Shown in pieces: positions 13,019 through 25,853 of a DNA stretch of 64,000 nucleotides. Under the pieces are notes generated by a model that was not told the origin of the DNA, ran no database searches, and was given only the letters and a program-made list of their open reading frames with translations. Made by a program: the position numbers and the translations under genes. The stretch covers positions 19,692,001 to 19,756,000 of the forward strand of contig NC_081831.1 in the NCBI RefSeq assembly GCF_030867095.1, given 5' to 3'. The stretch is from Alligator mississippiensis. Taxonomy: Eukaryota; Chordata; Crocodylia; Alligatoridae. The first letter of the stretch is position 1. Each line of letters opens with the position of its first letter.

Positions 13019-14232
13019 TCATAGTAGCTAGGGTCAGGAGGGACCTGAACAGATCATCTAGCCTGACCCCCTGCCACAGGCAGGAATGAATGCTGGGTTC
13101 ACAAGACCCCAGACAGGTGATCATCCAACCTCCACTTGAATTTGCCCAAGGTAGGGGTGAGGACCGCTTCCCTGGGAAGTTGGTTCCAGATTTTGGCCAC
13201 CCTAACTGTAAAATATTGCCTTCTGATCTCTAACCTAAACCTGTTCTCCATCAGCTTATGACCATTGTTCCTCATCAATGGGGGTCGGACTCGATGATCT
13301 ATTGAGGTCCCTTCCGACCCTAACATCTATGAATCACCCCAGGTGGTGTTGGGGAGAAAAGGGCTCTACCTATTTGCTGTTCATTTCCCCTGATGAGCTT
13401 GTAGGCAGCCACCAGGTCCCCCCTCAGCCTCCTCTTGCTGAGGCTGAACAGGTTCAGGTCCTTCAGTCTCTCCTCCTAGGGCCTGTCCTGCTGCCCTGTC
13501 ACCAAGCAGGTGGCCCTCCTCTGAACCCTCTCCAGGCTGGCCACATCCTTTTTGAAGTGCGGCACCCAGTACTGGACACAGTACTCCAACTGTGGCCTGA
13601 CCAAAGTCAGATAGAGGGGGAGTATCACCTCTCCGGACCGGCTTTAGATGCACCTTTGGATGCATGATAAGGTATGGCTGGCCTTGCTGGCTGTGGTCTG
13701 GCATTGGCAGCTCATGTTCATCTTGGAGTCAATAATGACTCCAAGATCCCTTTCCGTCTCTGTGCTTTCAAGAAGGGAACTCCCCAGCCTGTATGTATGC
13801 TGTGGATTCCCTCTCCCAAGGTGTAGCACCCTGCATTTGTCTACATTGAACCCCATCCTATTCTCATCTGCCCACTTTTGTAGACTGTCTAAATCTAGTT
13901 ACAGCCTCTCTCTCCCTTCAAGTGTGTCCACCTCACCCCACATCTTAGTGTCATCAGCAAACTTGGACAACGTGCTTTCCACCCCCTCGTCCAAGTCACT
14001 GATGATGTTAAACAGTGCGGGCCCGAGGACCAAGCCCTGGGGTACCCCACTGCTCACATCTCTCCAGGTTGAGTACAACCCGTTCACCACTACTCTCTGG
14101 GTGCGCCCCATCAGCCAATTTTTTACCCATCCAACTGTGCAGGCATCAATGCCGCAGTTACTTAATTTATTGATGAGGATGGGGTGAGAGACAGTGTCAA
14201 AGGCCTTCTTAAAGTCTAGAAAGACTACGTCC
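13019..14232 (-). mobile_element. CR1 LINE, 5'-truncated, RT region to 3' end
   Basis: On the minus strand this reads CR1 ORF2: [19 protein letters not shown] near 14230-14170, then [15 protein letters not shown], and [10 protein letters not shown] (the reverse transcriptase catalytic FADD) near 13950. It continues into the conserved C-terminal region and the CR1 3' UTR, ending at 13019. Stops and frameshifts make it non-functional. It begins inside the reverse transcriptase domain, the usual 5' truncation. It sits inside the hAT element at 12894-15013 and itself carries a 55-bp insertion at 13278-13332. Confidence 0.9.
13278..13332 (+). mobile_element. 55-bp CR1 3'-end fragment inserted in an opposite-strand CR1
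   Basis: Fifty-five bases of plus-strand CR1 3' terminus (GGGGTCGGACTCGATGATCT at the start, AACATCTATGA at the end) interrupt the minus-strand CR1. ATCA is present on both sides (13274-13277 and 13333-13336), and the host CR1 sequence resumes directly afterwards. It is probably an extremely 5'-truncated retrotransposition. Confidence 0.75.
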
Positions 14233-17200
14233 ACAGACGTAGTCAGACTACGTCTGAATCTTCAGAAAAGATTCGAGAGATTTGATGATTCAGACAGTCC
14301 CCAGTAGCTCCCTGCTGCAGCCAAAGCCAGACTCTGAGCTGGTAAGTACTAGGGGCGGGGGAGGGGACCATGGGGTGACCCCTGCCAGCCCCCAGCCCCT
14401 GCCCACTCCCCCAGCCCCGCCCACCCCAGCTCCTGGTGACTCACCAGCTGCTGCTGGGTGGGTGTGGGGGCCATCCCCACTGCCCCATGCTGCATCAGGG
14501 GCTCCACCATGAGCTCCCCCCCCCCGCATGGCTGCCCCACCCACCCCAGCTCCCACCCTTTAAAAAAGCAAAAAAAACAAATCCCGAGACACCGCTCCTG
14601 CAGTGGCCTTGGGGAGGCTCGTGGAAGAACCACCCCTTGCAGTGCAGGGCACCAGGGAACAGCAGGGATTGCCCCCTGTCAGCAGGAACTGGCAACCCCA
14701 AGGTTTTCTTGGGGGTTTTTTTCCCCCCTTTAAAGGGCCGGAGCTGGGGTGGACGGGCTCGTGCAGAGCCCCCCACACAGCGTGGGGCAGTGGAGGGCAG
14801 CAGGGGTCACCTCCCCACCCAACAGCACCCACTGAGTCAGGGCTTCTCCCCCCCCCCAAAGTGCCAGAAACTGGGGTGGGTGGGGGACGGGTCTGGCCTG
14901 GGCGATTCGGAGATTTGGCTGCTGTCCCAAATCAATTTTGGGCAGTGATTGGAATCACTGTCCCCCAGATTGGCCAAATCCAAAATGAATACTAGCCATT
15001 TTGCACAGACCTACCAGCCGGCGACGATGAAACGGGGGGTTCCCCAGCAGCCAGCCTTCGGAGCCAATTTGTGGGGGGGGGGCACAAGTGCTCTCTGTGC
15101 CCCCTTACCAGCTGTCAGGGGGGGCAGCAGCACTCTCAGGGGGGGTACGTGCCCCCCCCATGCACACCAGTTACTATGGTAATATTGCAAACTAAGCCAT
15201 AGGGTTAAAGACTTTACAAAAACCTGGACGTATGATGGAATCATCCATTGACCAGCCATGTGAGGGTCCAGAGGGAGACAAGATCAGAATTTTTTTGTCG
15301 ACTTGCTTTTAATAGAATATTTAGCAATAAAATCCTTTTAGGGACTCCCTTTTCCATCAGAGAAACAAAGATTGTCAGCTCTTTATAAACAAAGAAAGCA
15401 AAAGAGTGTTTGGCACTCTGTGGCAAGGACAAGATGTTGTCCTGGTCCCTGGCTGGGACTCCTAGCTACCACACAACACAAATAAAACAGCAATAGATGT
15501 AGGCACAATCCCAATATTTTCTTCTTTCTTTTTTAGGTCGCTTTCTTACCAGGTCTTAATCCTCTTTTGCCAGCTTCTTGCTCTTGTCTCCTGCAAAAGT
15601 GATGACAGACACAAAACCCATTTACAGCAAGACCCTGGCAGTCTCAGCTAACTCCATCTCCTTTGCAGGAACCATGGAGGTAGACACCATATAGAAAAAT
15701 TTTAACTTACTTGGATGTTGTGCTAAAGACACTTCAACAGACTAAAATTAGGGTTGGATCTAAAGTGGAACCCTGGATCAGAATGTCTCTAAAACGTGCC
15801 CATTCTGATCTGGATCCAAATTCCTCTATATAATGGATTGTCCAAACTAGAGCCCAAATATGTATTTACACTTTAGGAAAGCTTCAACTCACTTAAATCC
15901 TAATTGCACACGTTAGCCCCATCTCTTCAGGATTCTTTCAGACATATGTAGGAGACTGACCCCACACAAAGGAGACTGAATCTACAGCAGCTCAGTTCTC
16001 TGGATATTGATTCTTTCTCCCGGTATTAAGATCTTTGGACTCCATAAGTGACCCACACTCAGCTCTATCATTCAAAACCATAACATACATCTTCCAAAAT
16101 CAGCAGTTGCACTCTCTCACACAGCACCCACTTCATGTACCCTGCTTATATTTCCCACATGGACTCAATTCTTATGCCCACCCCCGCCCTGATCACCATG
16201 TTTCTCTGCTGGCAAGATGCTCTATGTCCTCAGCTCAAAACCCCTATAAGAGTCTAAGGCTCCCAGATAAAGACTGTGGTTCACAGAAGTTCCACAGACA
16301 CTATGACTTTCTCCTGCTCATCAATGCAGGAAACAGAGCTTGTATAGGGATATGGCTGGGGACAAGAGTGCAGAACACTCAGGACTACCCAGTAATTAGA
16401 GAACCAGCAAACCTCACCCTTTTTACTCCAAGGGCTAGGCTGCCAAAGAAGATCTTTTATGTGAGCTGAAGGAGGGAAAGCACTCTCAGGGAGGCCAGAA
16501 GAAATGCTTTGAGGACTCCTTCAAGTCATCCTTAAAACAATTTAACATTTACCCAAAGTCTTGGGAAGATCTCACTCATGATTGTTCCACCTGGCAAAGC
16601 CTCATTCATACTGGAGCTACCAACTATGAGCAGAGAACTACTAAGGCAGAGCAGAACAAATGGCAAATTCTACTTCCTGTCCCAAATGCTACTTACTGAA
16701 GGCCAGAGAGCAAGCAGAACTTTGCAGCAGTGGAATATGGCTTTATTCCATGGCCACCAGAGAGACACATGACAACAGCACACTGCACTAGAGCAGTGTT
16801 CAGTTTGCAGGATCAAAATCAGGATGGAAGGGTTGGCTACATAACAGCTTTTCCTGCAATCAGTGGAAATCTATATAAATAATGCCAATAACACTAGTAC
16901 TAAGAGTAGCTAAAGACTATGATTTACTTCACATGATAGAGCACCTACATTCAGCCTGGTAGAGCCCAGATTCAAATCTGAGCCAAGATAGGATTTGTAG
17001 GTCTACAAATGTAAGCTACCCAGCTACCTATTTGTACAGCAGCAGAAGGCTGCATTGGGAGGTACTAGGTTCGTTCTTTGATAGAGGCCAAGGAGCTTGA
17101 TCCTGTGAAGGTTCGTGCATATGCTTATGTGCAGGGCCAGTGTTTGCAAAGGTGATGGCTGCTACCCTAGCCAGCACAGCGGGGACTGCATGAGGGACCT

Positions 17201-20200
17201 CCAAAGTTGAAAGCAACAGCTGCTCCAGCATGAGCTTAAAACAAACCAACAAAAATAAGAACAATGCTCATTAGCTCCAGCTAAACAGACTAAGTCTCCT
17301 CTTTGGTACACAGATGAGTTCCCTGTAATACACTGTAATCAGTGGGTTAAACAAATAGGAAATGAAATATAGCCCACAGAAACTACAAGAGCATGTTATT
17401 TGGGGATGCTAGGCTGGAAAAAAGGGCAAGGGAATGAGGTATGGTCTTAGCCCACCGTGGCAATATGGAAGAATCCTAGATTTTTATTTCATACAACAGC
17501 AGGTTTCCATCCGCTCCTGCTGACACAGGCTCTTTTCATGGTGTTGCTCCTGGAAAACAACCAGCCAATCCTCTGAAGTGAAAGATTACAGAGGAATTTG
17601 GGTGGATGGGGCCTCTGGACTTGCAACTTGATCCATGACAAACAGGGGCAGCGAAGTCCTTTAAGACTGTGCTACGCAGCAGCAATGCAGCACTTGGAAT
17701 GAAATCACTGAATAAGAAACATTTATACAAATCAAGGCTGCTTCTTGAAATCTGAACGCTCCAGCAACAAGGAAGCTCAGAAAGCCTTTTCCACAGGCCA
17801 ACGCAGCAAGTTCATCTCTCCCCCTTCCTCCCCCCATACCTACATGGGAGCAAATCTGGCATCCGCCTCATTTGCTTTTTCCAATACCAGTCAGTAACAT
17901 CAGTGCGGTGAGATCATGCTCCTGTTACAGCCTCCTTTTGATTGCTGAAAGCACAGGGAGGAAGAAGTGGCTAGTTATTGTTTTTTTGTCTGTCATCTCT
18001 ACTGTTCAGCAGAGAAGAAAAAGGAGGAGATGACACAGCCAAGCATGACACACAGCAAGGGTACGCCCTTCCCTACCACTACCACATTCTTCTTTGCTTC
18101 TAGGTCTAGTTATAGTCTCTCTCAAAGAGGCTCCAACTGGCAGGTTGCTTTAAATTCTTTCCACATTTCATAACTGATTCTTAAAGTCATTTCAAAAAGT
18201 CTTTCAAGAACACTTTCTTTGTTCCAAAAGTTGCCTTTTTTCAACCTTCTGCTGGTAGGGCAGGTAAAAGAAGTGTAGCAGCTCCCTCTGCTGATGAAAT
18301 CTTTTCAGGCTGCAAGATGACAAGTCTTGCATGGCAGCCAAAATGTGTGCAAAAACTCTTACCACCAAAACACTCCTAAAGAGTGGATTTAGTCCCCTCA
18401 TGTTTCCTCACCTGCTGTCCTCAATCTGCCCCAAGTTTGTCTGAGCAGCAGGGGATACCATCTGCTTTCCCAAAGGCAAAATAGAAGTCAGGGAAGGCAG
18501 GAAAAAAAGTTACTGATTCATCATTTTGTTTTTGTTCTCCTGTCAGTTTTGCTCCTGTTCCTTAAAGGCCTGTTGTGGGAGAACTACATGGGTATTCCCA
18601 ACATAGGGTGCCAGCTGTCAGAGCTGAGAGCCATTTGTACATCATCCCAAGCAGAATATGAAGTAGAGCTTTGACCCTCCAGACAGACTGTGCAACCCCA
18701 CAGATATATGGAATTGTTTGTACAGATAGACTTCTACAACTGGGGCCCAGGAACGGGCCCAAAGCAAAAATTTAGGTTCCTTCACCTTTATGCCTACATC
18801 TCAGACCCACTTTAAACTAAAATTCTGAGTATGGCTGTAATGCATCCAGTACCTGCACCCTAATGCTTTAGTGTTCTCATAATACTGGGGGGTGACAAGT
18901 ATCTTCTGTATCTCTAAAATCATAGTCACTATTTTTTCTCCCCACCCTATCCCTTCCCTCCCAGCCCCTTTGAGATAAAGCTATGCATGTCCAGCCACAA
19001 AGGTTGTGAATCTGACTGCAGAAAGCAAATGCTAGAATATGAACAAAAGAATAGTTCTGACCAAGGAAGGATAGCACAGGTACCTAATAGGAGTCCAGAT
19101 GTGAAGAACTGCAGGCAGGGATCACGACCTTTCAAAAATGCCATTAAGCAAGCCAATTTGTATGTAACCGTGGCTCCAGTTATACACTGTCCCATGCCTG
19201 CCTTGTACAGCAGAAAGCAGAGGAGAAAGTACATCCATTTGCCCCACTGACAGAAGATGTCAAATCTCCAGCTACTGGAAATAGGCAAGTAAGTCTCAGA
19301 GGCAAGCAGGAATGGCATGAAGACATGCTGTGCAACTCCAGCCATGAGACTCAAACTTTCCTGGCTCAGTTCATACCGAGTGTCCATTTCAGAATCATAT
19401 TTACACGTAAAGACATTTTCAGGGTACTAGTAATTCCTAAACCTTTTCTAACCAGTCTCTACACTGTTGTTCCCATATCTTGCAGAAGCTTGAAATTGCT
19501 TGCTTATTAAACAAAAGTATTGCAACTTTACAGAAACAAGAATGAATGATAAAGAATGATGTGCGCATGGGATACAGACTTGAAATTATTGCCATAACAT
19601 GAAAGCAAGCACAGAGTTTCTGTGAGGTCACAAATAATCATAGTTTTTTTAGTCACGTGAAAACTAAGCTATGCCTAGTGGTTGGTATTGTAGGGTTATT
19701 AGTTCTAACTATTATCTTTAAAAGCTTTTAACTTTGAAGTAAGACTGAAGCACCAAAACACCCAGAGTAAGAATCCTATCAACTTCACAAACCTATGCAG
19801 GAACAGGCATCCTGTATTGTCTGGTGAATTTAAATCAATTAATTAAAATAAATAGAGTCCTGAAGATAGTCCCAAGACTTGGGTGAGTCCTCATGCTGCA
19901 TTGCACATCTAAGTACATTCTTTTTCTACACATCACTCTAATTTGGTCCAGGGTACAGAAGTAACTTTTGAGGTCACTGGTGTTACACCAGGCATATGGA
20001 GGGCCCATTCAGCTGCAGAATCATGTTCGATAATTATGAACCTGTGCTTTCCATATTCGTGTTCTGTCCACACTGAACCACATAGAAACTAGTCAGGTGT
20101 TTGTTTGCCCTTGAGTTTCAGTCTTAATCCAATGAAAGGTTTCAGGCCACCGTGTTTCCTAGAGCAGCAGCCTAACACTCTAACCTGATGCCTTTCCATT

Positions 20201-20824
20201 ATCCCACAAAATTGTTTACAGTCTCTTATCACAAGTGATTGCTGGATTAGGCAACCTGCATCACATCTCCTTCTACATCTGAGAAGCAGCCAACTTTCAT
20301 AGTCTGCCCAAGACAACAGAAACAGAACTAAATAATTTTCTGCCAGCCCATCATATTTTTAAATAAAAGAAAAACTACCAATTTGCAATAATGCAACAGC
20401 TCTCCATCCATTGATCTCAAGTGCTTTAGAGAGAGATGGATGTACGTTATCTGACTTCTTTTACAGAACAGGCCATTTGTGACTTTTGCTGCCTGTTGCA
20501 TGGGGCCGGAAGGGAATTCTTTACCCTGGGCTCTACTACTACATGCATCAGTTTTAAAACCTTCCTCAGAGGCATTGGATGCTGGCTGCAGCCCAGGCTA
20601 GGAACTCTGACAGGGGTATGACTGAGGTTCCTGGTCTTGCCCCTGTGCTCAGATTGGTATGGCCTATGGGGGGTTTTGCCTTCCTCTGGAGCAGGGGGCA
20701 TGGCGCTCTTCCTGGGATCTCTCAAGCTCATATTAACAACCTTTCAGCAACAGGATATTGACCACCATGGTCCTGCTGCTTTGCCTATGACAGGTTAAGA
20801 TGTTACATATTGGGTTGTGTCAGG

Positions 20825-21065
20825 GTTGACTGCATAGCGCCAACTTTTATTTTTGCTGGTGAGGGGAGGGGGACCCAAAATGATGCTCTCCTCCCCCCAT
20901 GCCCCCATCCTCACCCACCCCCCAGCAGCACAGCCAGAGCAGAGCTGAGTAGAGGCCATAGGGGGACTGGGTGGATGTGAGCTGCGAGTAAGGAATCTGG
21001 TTTCCCCACCCTGCTGCCCTCCCCCTGCCCATGCCACCATGGCCTTCCAGGCAGCCAAGGGGGTC
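20825..21065. repeat. GC-rich repeat-like block
   Basis: A C/G-rich insertion-like block (GAGGGGAGGGGGACCC, CACCCACCCCCCAGCAGCAC) stands in AT-rich surroundings. Its composition resembles the GC-rich elements at 12849 and 55613, but ends and duplications were not established. Confidence 0.35.
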
Positions 21066-21563
21066 ACAATTCCACAATTTCTCTTTCCAACTCATACAGT
21101 ACATTTGGCAAACTATGCTATGCTACCCCTCATTACATGCCTAGAGTTTCCCAGGCTGATGGTGGCAAGTACTACCTGCACATAGCATTAACACATCCCA
21201 GCAGAGACCCCTCTTCCATCCCGTTGATTAAACCATACTGAAGACACAGGGCCTCACAAAAACTATAACTAAAACAGGACTGTTAAAACCAAATTATATG
21301 CTTGGTGTTACTCATTTGCATACTGTTACCCTGAAGACCTTTGTAGCTCAGTTGCTTTAGTGCTGTGACTGAGTTTGCATACAGCTATGGTTAAACTGAG
21401 CTCTTTTCTGCTTGCTGTCTGAGCCAGAATTGTAAGCACTAGGAACAAGCAGGCCCTGTGCCACTATAAGCTGCTGTGTTTGGAAACCGAGCCTTCCTTT
21501 TAGAAATGGTGAGTTCCGATAGGAGCTCCTCTCACTCAAAGAATTAAAGTGAGTAATTTTTCG

Positions 21564-21742
21564 GAGGCAAGGATTTCTTTGGGCGAGATCTTTTATTGGA
21601 CAAACCGCATACTTAGGATGGAGCTGGCCAGTTTAAGAATGCAAGACATTCTACCTCAGGCCACTTAAAGACAGGCATTCGAAAGCTTGTCCCAATCATG
21701 CAACTAGTCCAATAAGAGATTCATCAAAGGAATCCTTGCCTC
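21564..21742. repeat. Imperfect inverted repeat of a SINE-like sequence
   Basis: GAGGCAAGGATTTCTTTGGG (arm 21564-21601) is the inverse of the arm at 21707-21742, ending AAAGGAATCCTTGCCTC. The loop of about 105 nt contains TTCGAAAGCTTG. The right arm and the sequence to about 21776 resemble the insertion at 28120-28306. Confidence 0.6.
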
Positions 21743-22264
21743 TCTTAAAATTCCTAGACCATCACAGCTACAACATCACTCTAATATAATGTTTCAGAAG
21801 TGTTCACTTACCATGCACTTCCTGGAATCCTGCTTTCTCTAACACCGACGGCATTTCCAACCACAGGAAGCATTTCCATGGGATGGTGTTCGTAACACTT
21901 GCCAGATGATGCAATTCTTCCTCATCCAGGGCTGTGAAACCAAGACAAGCCTTAAGCTTTAGCCTGCCTACTGGCCAGTTCAGGAATCATAGGGATGTAT
22001 TGTGGCAAGAGACCCCTGCCAATACACTGGGGCTGGGAAGGGGCTTGGTAAGATGCATTATGATTCCTAACAACTTAAAGACCTGCCTGTTCCCTCTGTC
22101 AGCTCCATTCGGTTAATGGAATCACCCTGGCTGTCCACTTTTTTTTTTTAATCATTTGTATTGCAGTAATGCCTATAACATGTCACAGACCAGGGCCCTA
22201 TTGTGACAGGGCCTGTACAAACTCAGAACAAGATCACAGTGAGTTTGTAATGTGTGTGCCTGTA

Positions 22265-22420
22265 ATCCCCATGGTTTCAGGTGGGAGGGCATGGAGCCAG
22301 CGTTCAGGAGCAGTCCAGTGTGGGCCCCTGAGTGCCAGACCAGCTCTGCATACTGTATGCGGGGAGAGCCATGGGTCAGATCTGGCTTGTGGGCTGTACG
22401 CCCTGGCCTAGACATCCCCC
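22265..22420. mobile_element. Fragment of an hAT-like, GC-rich MITE
   Basis: GGGTCAGATCTGGCTTGTGG and GCTGTACGCCCTGGCC resemble the interior of the elements at 27680 and 57743. Terminal repeats were not found. The two opposed open frames here are chance. Confidence 0.35.
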
Positions 22421-25400
22421 AAAAGCAGCCACTTGGGCAACTCGGCTTCTGTTCCAGTGCAGCTAGTTCCATCTTGCCTCTTATATTGGGGTCTGGACAC
22501 TTTTACAACAGTTTTGTACACAGATACAAATCACCCTGAGATCCAGAATGAGGAAACATGCAGCTATTTTGAGACATACAGTAAGCAGTTATTACAGTAC
22601 TTCAGCAGTTAGAAGCCAGGACCAAGTAGAGGTAACAGTGCATTTGCACAGTCTCATGTAACATCCCAGTGTAGCAGTTTGCTGCCTTCAGGACTCCAGT
22701 CCAGCCTACTCCTACATAACATCCTAGCTGCTGTTCTCAAAATTTCCAGAACTAGACAATGGAATTTGCTCCAGTCCCCCACTTTGGTATGCCCTTTCCT
22801 TAGCAGTCCAGGGAGCTTCATGCCGCATAATTTGGTTTCACTCCTTCCCCAAAGGACACAAACACACACTTGTGATCCTACTAAATGTTCTGGCTTGTGG
22901 CTACCAAGGAATAACCTTTTGCTACCCCTTTTCCTCTCATCTCCTTGGATCAGGAACACCAAACCCAATACAGACATTTAAACAAGTTGCAGGATTCCCA
23001 GCCACTGATCCACTTCCTCCTGCTAGTATTTCACACTGGTCTTCTAGGATTCTTCTTCCTACTTTAATATATTAATGCTTCATAACATGTTTGTCTAGAA
23101 TTCCTTCTATTCAAGGATCTCAAAATAGTGTGGTTCCAACAGAGCAAATAAGCACCACTAACCCTTTTCCAGAGATGGTAAACTGAATCAGTTGAATAAT
23201 CACTAACATCCATCAAATCTGCAGCCGAGCCATTAAAAGTAGCCACACATCCCAGCACATTTTCCCAAGTTTTTTTCAGTTGACAGCCTTTCCTCTAAAT
23301 AATCGCGTTCAAATTGGGGTCACTGCACAGAAAGAATCACTGGTGAAGTTCCCCGGCCTGCATTACACTAGAGCGCACACTAGATAGTTGTGGCGCTTGT
23401 AGAACCACAGCGTAGCAGGTTTAGTGTTATTGCTAGCCTTAGATCAAACAGTCTTTAAACTTCACCCAGTTCTTTATTTCCTAGGCACACTTGCCTTTCA
23501 GGAAACATCACAAGTGTACATCAAAACCATAACACAACCTGAACATAGTCCATACAGGGTGCACTCACAGTTTTGAGTCCTCCCAGGCCTGAGAAACTAG
23601 TCTTCCTTCTCAGGATGTCTTTGACCCAGGTCCCTGATATAGTTCTGCTGCTTCCCATCTTGGAGCCCTGAGTCTTCTCCCAGACCCCACACCTCTGGTT
23701 CAGTGGCACTCACTCTGGATCTCTTTTCCCCAGGAATTTAACTCTGTTCTCTAGCTCCTCTACGAGGAAATCTCTCTCCTAGCTCCCCTTCCTGGGGGGT
23801 CTCTTAGCTTCCTGTGGCTTGCTAATTATCTCTCTCAGCTGGCCCAGACCTCCTAGGCAGCCTGCAATCAGTACCTACTGCCTGCAGCTGGGCTGTACAC
23901 CCTGCAAGCCTGCAGTCTGCTGCAGCCTGCTCCCAGCCCCTACAAGCCAGCAGTCTGCTATGCACAGCAAGACTGCAACTTTACCTTATAGTCTTGTCCT
24001 TTGGCTCATGTCCACCAACTCCACGCTTGCATTTTGTTCTTCATTTTGATGGGTTGTGGGATCCCATTTCACATGTGAACACAAACAACTTTGCCGCAAA
24101 TCAAAGAGCAGAAACATGGTCTAGTCCTGCCCATCAACAAAATAGCAGCAACTGCATTTGACACAGCACTACCCCTCCTGCCTGTGGTGTAAAGCTCATT
24201 CTTCAGATGGCTGTGGCTTCTTGTCTCCTGGCTGAAGCTTCACAAATTCTTCTGTGAATAAACAGTGGAGAAGGGGTGGGGAGCCACTACTTCTTCTGGG
24301 ATTTGCTGGAAGAGCCTGGGTTAGACCAGCCAGTTGCTGTACCACAGTCACAAGCAGCATCTCTTTGTAAGGGCTCTGGGTACCAATGGGCTATTTCATT
24401 TGCACTGAATATTCTTTCATGAGCAGTTTCCTGCCTGTTATTTTAAACAGATATTTCTCAAAACTGACCCTTGCTCTAGTAATGCCAGAAAGTCCCGGTA
24501 AGCAGGTTACTCATCCAGCTTCTTTGGAAACCCTCAACCCAGAACGGACCGGCATTTATAAACATGTTGTTTTACATGGAGCAACCTTGTCCCACAGCAA
24601 ACAAAACAAACTTGCAGCCTTCCTTCGGACCTTGAGAAACAACCCAGGCTCTGTGCTTCTCCCTCAGCATCACAGCCTCCTATCTTCTCTCCCCTTCCAC
24701 TCTGCTCCTGAGCTCTTGGCCCTCCCTGTGGCTCTACCCTCATTTACTAATCATCATTTGCAGCTTGCTCCCAGCCTTCAGACTAGGCAGACTATAAACT
24801 ATTGCCTACCAGCAGCTGGGTTTCAGCTCCCTGAAGCCTCAACCCCTCCTTCCAGTGCCAATTCAAAATTAAAATCTGCATCCACAAAAAGATGAGCTAA
24901 TTAGCCCAGCAAGGAAGAATGAGTCTTTGTAACAGCAACCAGAAGCTAATGCAGTACCTGCGGTCCAGGAATGCCAGGAGTAGGAGTACTTTGTTTTGCA
25001 ATAGCAATTCGCTGACTTTTACAAGGAAAGTCTGATTCTTGGCGAGCTGACTGAGGCAAGATACAAACAGCACTGAGTGATTCTTAAGGACATTTTAAAA
25101 AAAACATCTCCTATATCAAGTCAAGCTCCTTTTGAAATAGCAAACATAACATGTGCCGACTCTGAAACGAGTCAAAATGAGGAAAGGCTTTCTCTGTGAA
25201 AGCATGAAAAGCTACCCAGAAAAACCAGACTGAAAGTCACCCAACTGATCACTCCATTATGTGATCCAGCTGGTGGCACAGACAAGACTAATATATCACC
25301 AAGTATACCAGGAACTAAAGGAATCAGGACAATGTTGATATTTAAAGGCCAGACAAGTTAGAAACAAGGGAGCTGAAAATTCACATTGCAAATCAACATA

Positions 25401-25853
25401 CAGAAGACAAAAATCAAAGTAACTGGCAAGCAAGAGAAGGACATAAAGATCAAACTTAGAAGTAAAGAACTAGAACAAGGAGGAAAAATGCATCTACCTT
25501 GGAGGATCAATACTGAGAAACAGGCAAGATGAAGAGCAGTTGGATCAGCTTCTGCTGAATTCAGAAAACATGGAAAGATTTGCAAAACTAAAATCTCTAA
25601 GAAAAAATGAAAATCGTAGTATAATGGAGACTACTGTTGTCCCTATATTAACTACCCAGACTGGGATCCTGGAGTGTGAGAAAAGTAAATTAAAGATCTT
25701 AAATGCAGAAATTTGCTGGCTGAGTCTCAAGATTACAAAAATAAAAAATGAAGCAATAAGAAAATGCCTAAAGCAAGAAATTAAGCCTTTACAGAAAAGC
25801 AAAAAAAATGACCTTGATGTGTCAAGAGTCATCCCAGAAGGGAAACCATCTAT

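Larger units (their letters stand above)
12894..15013. mobile_element. Foldback hAT-like element of the 44075 family, split by a CR1 insertion
   Basis: The left end TAGAGCTGTACGAAGC and right end TTTTGCACAGACCTA match the terminal family of the 44075 copy. Target duplications ccagctgg (12886-12893) and ccagccgg (15014-15021) differ by one base. A minus-strand CR1 (about 13019-14232) interrupts it near the left end. The GC-rich core carries inverted blocks (GAGCTGGGGTGG type, about 14540 and 14740), and CTGGTAAGTACT is at 14339-14350. The one-base difference and the nested LINE suggest it is older than the other foldback copies. Confidence 0.77.
12849..15178. mobile_element. Older GC-rich repeat that hosts the 12894 hAT element
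   Basis: The short flanks of the hAT insertion, about 12849-12893 (GGGCAACTGGTGCCTCC) and 15014-15178, look like one repeat. Its left end matches the left end of the 363-bp element at 55613. The right end (ACCAGTTACTATGG) is roughly the inverted counterpart of the left. The family is not identified and its outer borders are approximate. Confidence 0.45.
15179..25149. other. Intergenic, no gene recognised
   Basis: Ten kilobases without a supported gene. Besides the repeats listed at 20825, 21564 and 22265, a weak tRNA-SINE-like phrase (GGTAGAGCCCAGATTCAAAT) is at 16960-16985. The longest frame outside repeats is 146 codons on the minus strand at 18947-19387. It is Phe/Leu/Cys-rich with no recognised domain. 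The block at 23330-24060 is CT-rich with internal CTGCAGCCTGC-type repetition and may be an old repeat. Confidence 0.5.

Noticed and set aside
13648-14187. 179-codon plus-strand open frame
   Set aside because: It is the antisense shadow of the minus-strand CR1 reverse transcriptase region.
14436-14948. Open frames of 88 to 170 codons in GC-rich sequence
   Set aside because: They belong to the foldback core of the 12894-15013 element.
21340-21410. tRNA-like TAGCTCAGTTG phrase
   Set aside because: No cloverleaf arms pair and the B box is missing.
23330-24060. Possible LTR-type or CT-rich old repeat
   Set aside because: No terminal structure, duplication or promoter and polyadenylation pair could be identified.
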